Source: Gemmatimonadota bacterium
GTDB lineage: Bacteria > Gemmatimonadota > Gemmatimonadetes > Gemmatimonadales > GWC2-71-9
Length of the DNA stretch: 64,000 nucleotides
Assembly: GCA_027294455.1 (NCBI GenBank)
Contig: JAPULZ010000064.1
Coordinates: 124,001-188,000 of the forward strand
Direction: 5' to 3'
The position numbers were made by a program, and so were the translations under genes. Below the pieces are notes generated by a model. That model did not search any database, was not told where the DNA came from, and saw nothing but the letters and a program-made list of their open reading frames with translations. Shown in pieces: positions 60,289-64,000 of this stretch (the first letter of the stretch is position 1; each line of letters begins with the position of its first letter).

Positions 60289-62517
60289 CTATTGCACCAA
60301 CCCGAACTGATGCGTGAACTTCACCACCAGTGCCCGATCCAGCGGCCCCGTGGGCTCGACCGTTTGCTGTAGCTGATTGAACACGATGTACAGCCCCGTG
60401 CCTGCGGTGTTCAACCATCCAAACCGCACGTTGCCTGACATATTATCCGTCTGGCTATTGTACTGAATCAGCGACTGCAAGAAGATCCTCGGCGTGAACG
60501 AGTACGCCAGCCGCAGGCTGGCCAGCGTGTTCGCGAAACTCCCTTCCGGGAGATCCACGTTGTCATAGTTGAATCGTAGGGCGGCCGTCCACGTGGTGCC
60601 CAAACGGTTGGTTATCGTGCTCTGGAAGCTCTTGCGGTGCCCTGAGAAAAATCCTCCCAGCGTCACCACGCCGCCGACCGACCACATGGCGCTCTCGTTG
60701 GTGTTGAAACGAAGCAGGCTCTCGACAAAATCATATGTGCCGGTGGGGATGGTAACGCCATCGGTGATATCAAAGGGTGCCTGTAGTCCCTCCCTCCGAA
60801 TGTTTATGGCCGTCGACAAGAGAGAGCCGTTCGTGAAATTGACGGTGTTGTCGAGGTGAATGTAGCGGGTCTGGTTGAACCCATCGAAACCGAAGAAGTC
60901 CCGCACCAGCATGTGCGGCCGCAATTCTCGCAGCCAGGTGGCCGAGGGAACGCGGATCCCGCGTTGCACGCGGACGATGATGCCGCGAAAGCCGGCCCGC
61001 GGGAGAAAGCCCACTTCAGGATTGAAATTCTCTCCTACCTCACGGTACTGGAGTCCCAGGTCCCAGTCCCGCGTGCGGTACGAACCGGTGAACCCGATGG
61101 CGTGTTCTCGCCCGCCGAGGCCCGGCGTCTCCGTCCCCGCGAGCCAGAGGTCCAGGTTGGTGCTCTCGCCGATACCCCAGCGGCCGTCCACGGAGTAGGT
61201 GACGTTGTGATCGCCGGTGCTGTCGGTGTTGATCCGGTTGATCAACATCCCCCCCAGTTGCGAGCGGTTGGGTAACTCTCTGATGATCCGCCCGACGGAA
61301 TAGTTGTTGGCCGGAATCGCGCTGGCCGACACGCGCTCGGTTTGAATGTCGAGCAACCCCACCGTGAAGCCGCCCACCTTGCCGGTGAGCCGGCCACCGC
61401 CCACGATGGGCACCAGCTCGCCCGCTTCGCCGATGCCGATCCGCCGGCTGTAGAACAAATCCATACCGAGGTCAGACCCGGCGCGGGGTATGCCCACCGT
61501 AAAGGTGCCGGCGTTCTCGAGGAAAAACGGTCGCTTTTCTGGAAAGAACAGACTGAAGCGGGTGAGGTTGATCTGCTGTTCGTCCACTTCGACTTGAGCG
61601 AAGTCGGTGTTGTAGGTGAGATCGAGGTTCAAGCCCGGTGTCAGGCCGATTTTGGCATCGCCGCCGAACTCGGCGTCCCATGCCGAGGTGTCGGCGGTGA
61701 AGTCCCGGCGGGCCGAACTCAGTGCGTAAGGTGTGACTTGTAGGGTGCGCCGAGTCGGGGTCTCGATGCCCTCGAGCACACCGGCTTGGGAGACGCGGTA
61801 CAAGGTAAACTGGCGCGGGATGGGCGCCCAAAAATCTTCCTCGTTGGTGCGCCGGACCGTACGCGAGACGTTGAGTCCCCAGGTCTGCTCACCGCCGCCG
61901 CCGTATCGCAGGGTCGAAAACGGAATGCGAAACTCGGCGTACCACCCCGCCTCGTCGATCGACGTGGCCACCTCCCAGCTGCCGTCCCAGTTGAGGTTGA
62001 ACCCCCCGGCCGCTCCCGCGCCGCCTTGAGCGCGGCGTGACGTCGAAAGCCCGCCCTCTCCGTTGCGCACCACCTGTCCGTCGTACTCGATCCCTGCCGG
62101 CGTCGTGCCGAACACGAATCCATTCTGGCGATCCCGATACGTGTCGAGGACGATGAGCAGAGCGTCGGCGTCCCGCAGATCGGCGTCGCGGCGGTTTTCC
62201 CCGGTCAGGATCCCGGAGGGGTCGCGATCGAACATCCATGCGCCGATGTAGATCGCCGTGTCGTCGTACAGCACGCGGATCTCGGTGCGCTCAGTGGCTG
62301 GGCGTCCTTCGAATGGCTCGTGCTGCACGAAGTCGGTGATCACGGGAGCCGAGGCCCAGACGGCGTCGTCCAACCGCCCGTCCACGAAAGGCGGCGTCGC
62401 CGTACTGGTGCCGACGGCCACGGGAACCTCAGCTTCGTTCTGCGGCGCTTGCATGTGTGCCACTGCCGGTAGGGTGAACGCGAAGGGCAACAATAAGCCG
62501 GCGAGCGCTCTAGGCAT
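60289..62517 (-). CDS. DUF5916 outer-membrane protein with carbohydrate-binding domain
   Basis: This 742-residue exported protein (signal peptide ending TLPAVAHMQ) starts with a family 9-like carbohydrate-binding domain (PPFVDGRLDDAVWASAPVI ... FVQHEPFEGRPATERTEIRVLYDD). The DUF5916 region follows, mostly amphipathic beta strands that form an outer-membrane barrel, with FFPEKRPFFLENAGTF in the family's conserved position. It is probably involved in uptake or surface display of a polymer. The start ATG at 62517 has no strong ribosome site; a CATCTT box at 62559-62554 could be its -10. It converges with the DppC-like gene with six bases between them. Confidence 0.87.
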   Translation of the reverse strand: MPRALAGLLLPFAFTLPAVAHMQAPQNEAEVPVAVGTSTATPPFVDGRLDDAVWASAPVITDFVQHEPFEGRPATERTEIRVLYDDTAIYIGAWMFDRDPSGILTGENRRDADLRDADALLIVLDTYRDRQNGFVFGTTPAGIEYDGQVVRNGEGGLSTSRRAQGGAGAAGGFNLNWDGSWEVATSIDEAGWYAEFRIPFSTLRYGGGGEQTWGLNVSRTVRRTNEEDFWAPIPRQFTLYRVSQAGVLEGIETPTRRTLQVTPYALSSARRDFTADTSAWDAEFGGDAKIGLTPGLNLDLTYNTDFAQVEVDEQQINLTRFSLFFPEKRPFFLENAGTFTVGIPRAGSDLGMDLFYSRRIGIGEAGELVPIVGGGRLTGKVGGFTVGLLDIQTERVSASAIPANNYSVGRIIRELPNRSQLGGMLINRINTDSTGDHNVTYSVDGRWGIGESTNLDLWLAGTETPGLGGREHAIGFTGSYRTRDWDLGLQYREVGENFNPEVGFLPRAGFRGIIVRVQRGIRVPSATWLRELRPHMLVRDFFGFDGFNQTRYIHLDNTVNFTNGSLLSTAINIRREGLQAPFDITDGVTIPTGTYDFVESLLRFNTNESAMWSVGGVVTLGGFFSGHRKSFQSTITNRLGTTWTAALRFNYDNVDLPEGSFANTLASLRLAYSFTPRIFLQSLIQYNSQTDNMSGNVRFGWLNTAGTGLYIVFNQLQQTVEPTGPLDRALVVKFTHQFGLVQ

Positions 62518-62645
62518 GGACGAACCGCATCGTGAGTTGAGTGTCGCGGGATGAAGATGGATGCGTCTAGGGTCGAAGGAACATGTGCGGCCTGGTCGGA
62601 TGCGGCAAGCCCCCTTGACTGGGGTGAGGATGGTTTCGCGGTCGG

Positions 62646-62674
62646 TTGACAGGTGTCGCCACCTTCGATAGGCT
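62646..62674 (+). promoter_or_regulatory. Sigma-70 type promoter with operator in the spacer
   Basis: TTGACA (62646-62651) and TAGGCT (62669-62674) are separated by 17 bases. The spacer contains AGGTG-TCGC-CACCT (62651-62664), a perfect 5-bp inverted repeat placed where a repressor or MerR-type activator would control the promoter. Transcription would start near 62681, two bases before the ATG of the leader frame. The -35 is perfect; the -10 is only moderate. Confidence 0.5.
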
Positions 62675-62682
62675 TCGTGACG

Positions 62683-62769
62683 ATGAATATCACCATGTTT
62701 GTGGAAATCACCACCTGTTCTTGTCCGGACGCGCAAAGCAGCGCCGCCCGGGCGAACCGCATATTGTAG
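62683..62769 (+). CDS. Possible 28-codon leader peptide
   Basis: ATG 62683 opens a frame encoding MNITMFVEITTCSCPDAQSS and eight further residues, with a stop at 62767-62769, just before the terminator hairpin. It sits directly at the predicted transcription start and has two Cys in the middle (TTCSC). Such a placement fits a leader peptide whose translation affects terminator folding, but a frame this short can occur by chance and there is no ribosome site. Confidence 0.3.
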   Translation: MNITMFVEITTCSCPDAQSSAARANRIL

Positions 62770-62778
62770 CACTACAAT
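62763..62778. promoter_or_regulatory. Perfect 16-bp palindrome ATTGTAG-CA-CTACAAT
   Basis: The two 7-base arms are perfectly complementary and AT-rich in a GC-rich surrounding. The right arm ends in TACAAT, a good -10 hexamer, and the left contains the stop of the leader frame. It may be an operator, a second promoter, or an antiterminator stem just upstream of the terminator hairpin. Confidence 0.5.
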
Positions 62779-62790
62779 CACGCGTTCATG

Positions 62791-62826
62791 GGCCCGGTCG
62801 GCAGATGTCGACCGGGCCTTTTTTTT
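62791..62826 (+). terminator. Intrinsic terminator immediately upstream of the ATP-grasp gene
   Basis: GGCCCGGTCG (62791-62800) and CGACCGGGCC (62809-62818) form a perfect 10-bp stem with an eight-base loop, followed by eight T (62819-62826). It is the clearest intrinsic terminator in the window. It lies only 18 bases before the ATG at 62845 and in the same direction, so it must be bypassed for the gene to be expressed, as in an attenuator or riboswitch. Confidence 0.85.
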
Positions 62827-62844
62827 CGAGGAGGAAGTGGTTCA

Positions 62845-63771
62845 ATGAGCAAGATTTACGTCATCCATGAGAATCACGCATGGGTGGAGCCCCTGCGCGA
62901 AGCTTTCGTCACCCAGGCTATCCCGTTCGAGGAATGGTTCATCGACGGCGGTACGATGGACCTGGACGCGGAACCGCCCGACGGCGTGTTCTACAACCGC
63001 ATGAGCGCGTCGTCGCACACCCGCGGACACCGCTTTGCCCCGGAGCAGACGAGTGTCTTGCTGGCCTGGCTCGAAGGTCACGGCCGGAGGGTCGTCAACG
63101 GGAGCCGCGCGCTCCGGCTCGAGGTCAGCAAGGCGGCCCAGTACGTCGCCCTCAATGCGCATGGCATCAAGACGCCCCGTACCGTTGCCGTCGCGGGTCG
63201 CGCGGTCGGCAACGGTGCCGTACGGTCGGTTGGTGCAGGGCCGATCATGCTCAAGCCGACCCGGGGCGGCAAGGGCGCGGGCGTGCGTCGATTCGATACC
63301 GCCGGCGAGCTCGAGGCGTTCGTGGAGAGCGACGCGTTCGAACCGTCGCTCGACGGCATCACGCTGCTGCAGGAACACGTGACGTCACCGGGCAGCTACA
63401 TTACGCGCGTCGAGTTCATCGGAGGCAAGTACTTCTACGCGGTGCGCGTGGAGACCGAGGGAAGCTTCGAGCTCTGCCCGGCAGATCCGTGTGCGGCCGG
63501 TGACTCTGCGGATGCACGCGCTCGGGAGCCGCGATTCACGATCGTCGATACGGTGGACGCGGACCTGATCCGAGATTATCGGGCGTTTTTCGCGGCCAAC
63601 GACGTGCAGATCGGCGCAGCGGAATTCATCACCGACGCTGCTGGGCGAGCCTACACGTACGACGTGAACACCAACACGAACTACAACTCGGCGGCCGAGG
63701 CGGATGCCGGCCGCTATGGCATGGAAGAGATCGCGCGCTTCCTGGGTAGAGAGTTGGCGTTGGTGCGCTGA
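62845..63771 (+). CDS. ATP-grasp ligase (RimK/glutathione synthetase-like)
   Basis: This 308-residue cytosolic protein has an ATP-grasp core. The N-terminal domain is MSKIYVIHENHAWVEPLREAF-like. The ATP-binding part has the phosphate-loop region PIMLKPTRGGKGAGVRRF, and the end contains the Mg2+-site pair in AEFITDAAGRAYTYDVNTNTNYN. The family joins an acid to an amino group or thiol through an acyl-phosphate, for example adding Glu or Cys to a peptide or small acid. The substrate is unknown. GAGGAGGAAG at 62828-62837 gives a strong ribosome site. Its expression is probably controlled by the terminator directly upstream. Confidence 0.85.
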   Translation: MSKIYVIHENHAWVEPLREAFVTQAIPFEEWFIDGGTMDLDAEPPDGVFYNRMSASSHTRGHRFAPEQTSVLLAWLEGHGRRVVNGSRALRLEVSKAAQYVALNAHGIKTPRTVAVAGRAVGNGAVRSVGAGPIMLKPTRGGKGAGVRRFDTAGELEAFVESDAFEPSLDGITLLQEHVTSPGSYITRVEFIGGKYFYAVRVETEGSFELCPADPCAAGDSADARAREPRFTIVDTVDADLIRDYRAFFAANDVQIGAAEFITDAAGRAYTYDVNTNTNYNSAAEADAGRYGMEEIARFLGRELALVR

Positions 63772-63780
63772 CCCCCGTGT

Positions 63781-63906
63781 CTACCGCAGGGAGACGCCGA
63801 CCCCCGAGGTGAACGACCACGTCCGGTTCTGCACTGACGGGCTGACTGCATTGATGTCGGCGAGCCCCCACGTGTGCCGCACCTCTAGGGATGCGAGCCA
63901 TAGCAT
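63781..63906 (-). pseudogene. C-terminal remnant of an outer-membrane beta-barrel protein
   Basis: Reading from ATG 63906 gives about 41 codons with alternating polar/hydrophobic strands and the closing WSFTSGVGVSLR and stop at 63781, a normal end for a barrel protein (family unknown). Upstream in frame the sequence turns non-barrel (GRLAGHWQRVR) and reaches a stop at 63958-63960, so the remainder of the gene is absent. It ends nine bases after the ATP-grasp stop, in convergent orientation. Confidence 0.5.
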
Positions 63907-63957
63907 GACGCGCACCCTTTGCCAATGCCCCGCAAGCCTACCGTCCGACGATTCCTT

Positions 63958-64000
63958 CTAGGCTCTATCCCGCTCGTAAATCACCGTCTGCGGCCACGTC
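63958..64000 (-). CDS. Possible C-terminal end of a gene running off the window
   Basis: The minus strand reads TWPQTVIYERDRA and a stop at 63958-63960. Only 13 residues are visible, so this may be a real gene end or chance. No family can be named. Confidence 0.2.
   Translation of the reverse strand, partial: TWPQTVIYERDRA

Larger units (their letters stand above)
62518..62844. other. Divergent regulatory region (327 bases, no large gene)
   Basis: This is the only gap of more than 300 bases. It separates the DUF5916 gene (minus) from the ATP-grasp gene (plus). It contains a plus-strand promoter with an inverted repeat between -35 and -10, a possible 28-codon leader frame, tandem GGTGAT half-sites when read on the minus strand near 62686-62713, a 16-bp palindrome and an intrinsic terminator just before the ATP-grasp start. 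The 62519-62645 part shows only the CATCTT box for the minus gene. Confidence 0.6.

Noticed and set aside
1-64000. tRNA, rRNA, CRISPR arrays, transposases or phage genes
   Set aside because: No cloverleaf with a conserved T-loop, no spaced identical repeats, and no recombinase or terminase motif was found by reading; a dedicated scan would be needed to exclude small RNAs.

Overview
The window is high-GC bacterial chromosome, about two thirds G+C by eye, densely coding, with many GTG/TTG starts and stop/start overlaps. The gene set suggests a Gemmatimonadota-type aerobic heterotroph. The pointers are soluble Ser/Thr kinases, one of the kinase + TolB-like + TPR form typical of that phylum, and a secretome of M24, M14 and S9 peptidases, an FmdA-like amidase, and DUF4159, DUF3500, DUF4382 and DUF5916 proteins. 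This assignment rests on gene content and remembered family distributions; there is no rRNA or marker gene in the window. No tRNA, rRNA, CRISPR array, transposase or phage gene was seen.

Layout. 1-7.1 kb: start of a secreted protein (-), a small Ser/Thr kinase, transaldolase, an acyltransferase, secreted M24 peptidase, a CoA-binding protein, fumarase C and NAD(P)HX epimerase. 7.1-10.6 kb: a zinc-ribbon membrane protein and a YfcC-type carrier diverge from a region with two CRP/FNR-like palindromes, followed by a secreted formamidase-like protein. 10.7-16.6 kb: a surface-glycan operon (flippase, three GT4 glycosyltransferases, FkbM methyltransferase). 16.6-25.3 kb: DUF4159, FAH-fold and M14 proteins on the minus strand, with a frameshifted APC permease, a DUF3500 protein and a lone GspF-domain protein on the plus strand. 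25.4-30.1 kb: MBL lipoprotein, CPA/RCK antiporter and a PQQ dehydrogenase. 30.1-33.5 kb: head-to-head gene fragments (MBL C-terminus and FdhE), an orphan TRAP binding protein, a 4Fe-4S protein and a Cys-rich protein. 33.5-38.8 kb: kinase-TPR protein, S9 peptidase, and a DUF4382 lipoprotein behind a class II CRP-like promoter. 38.9-42.4 kb: an NpRdhA-like reductive dehalogenase divergent from an atypical Nramp carrier. 43.2-48.7 kb: a kinase remnant followed by a tight operon of RraA-like aldolase, class V aminotransferase, LeuC/LeuD-like hydro-lyase and a DAACS symporter. 48.8-53.7 kb: PP2C phosphatase, an HD-like protein, a phospholipid mini-operon (CDP-alcohol transferase, CdsA, PlsC) and an NAD-binding protein. 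53.7-60.3 kb: a collapsed kinase gene, a Gfo/Idh oxidoreductase, a DUF885 peptidase-like protein and an oligopeptide ABC transporter without ATPases. 60.3-64 kb: a DUF5916 outer-membrane protein, a dense regulatory/attenuator-like region, an ATP-grasp ligase and an outer-membrane protein remnant.

Overall this is protein and peptide scavenging, organic-acid uptake and intermediary metabolism, with kinase and phosphatase signalling. The most unusual elements are the self-sufficient reductive dehalogenase, the 43.9-48.7 kb operon that could form a route from 4-substituted glutamates to pyruvate, the leader before the ATP-grasp gene, and a series of scars: two homopolymer frameshifts, two collapsed kinases and several gene fragments. 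The scars could be real genome decay or assembly artefacts.
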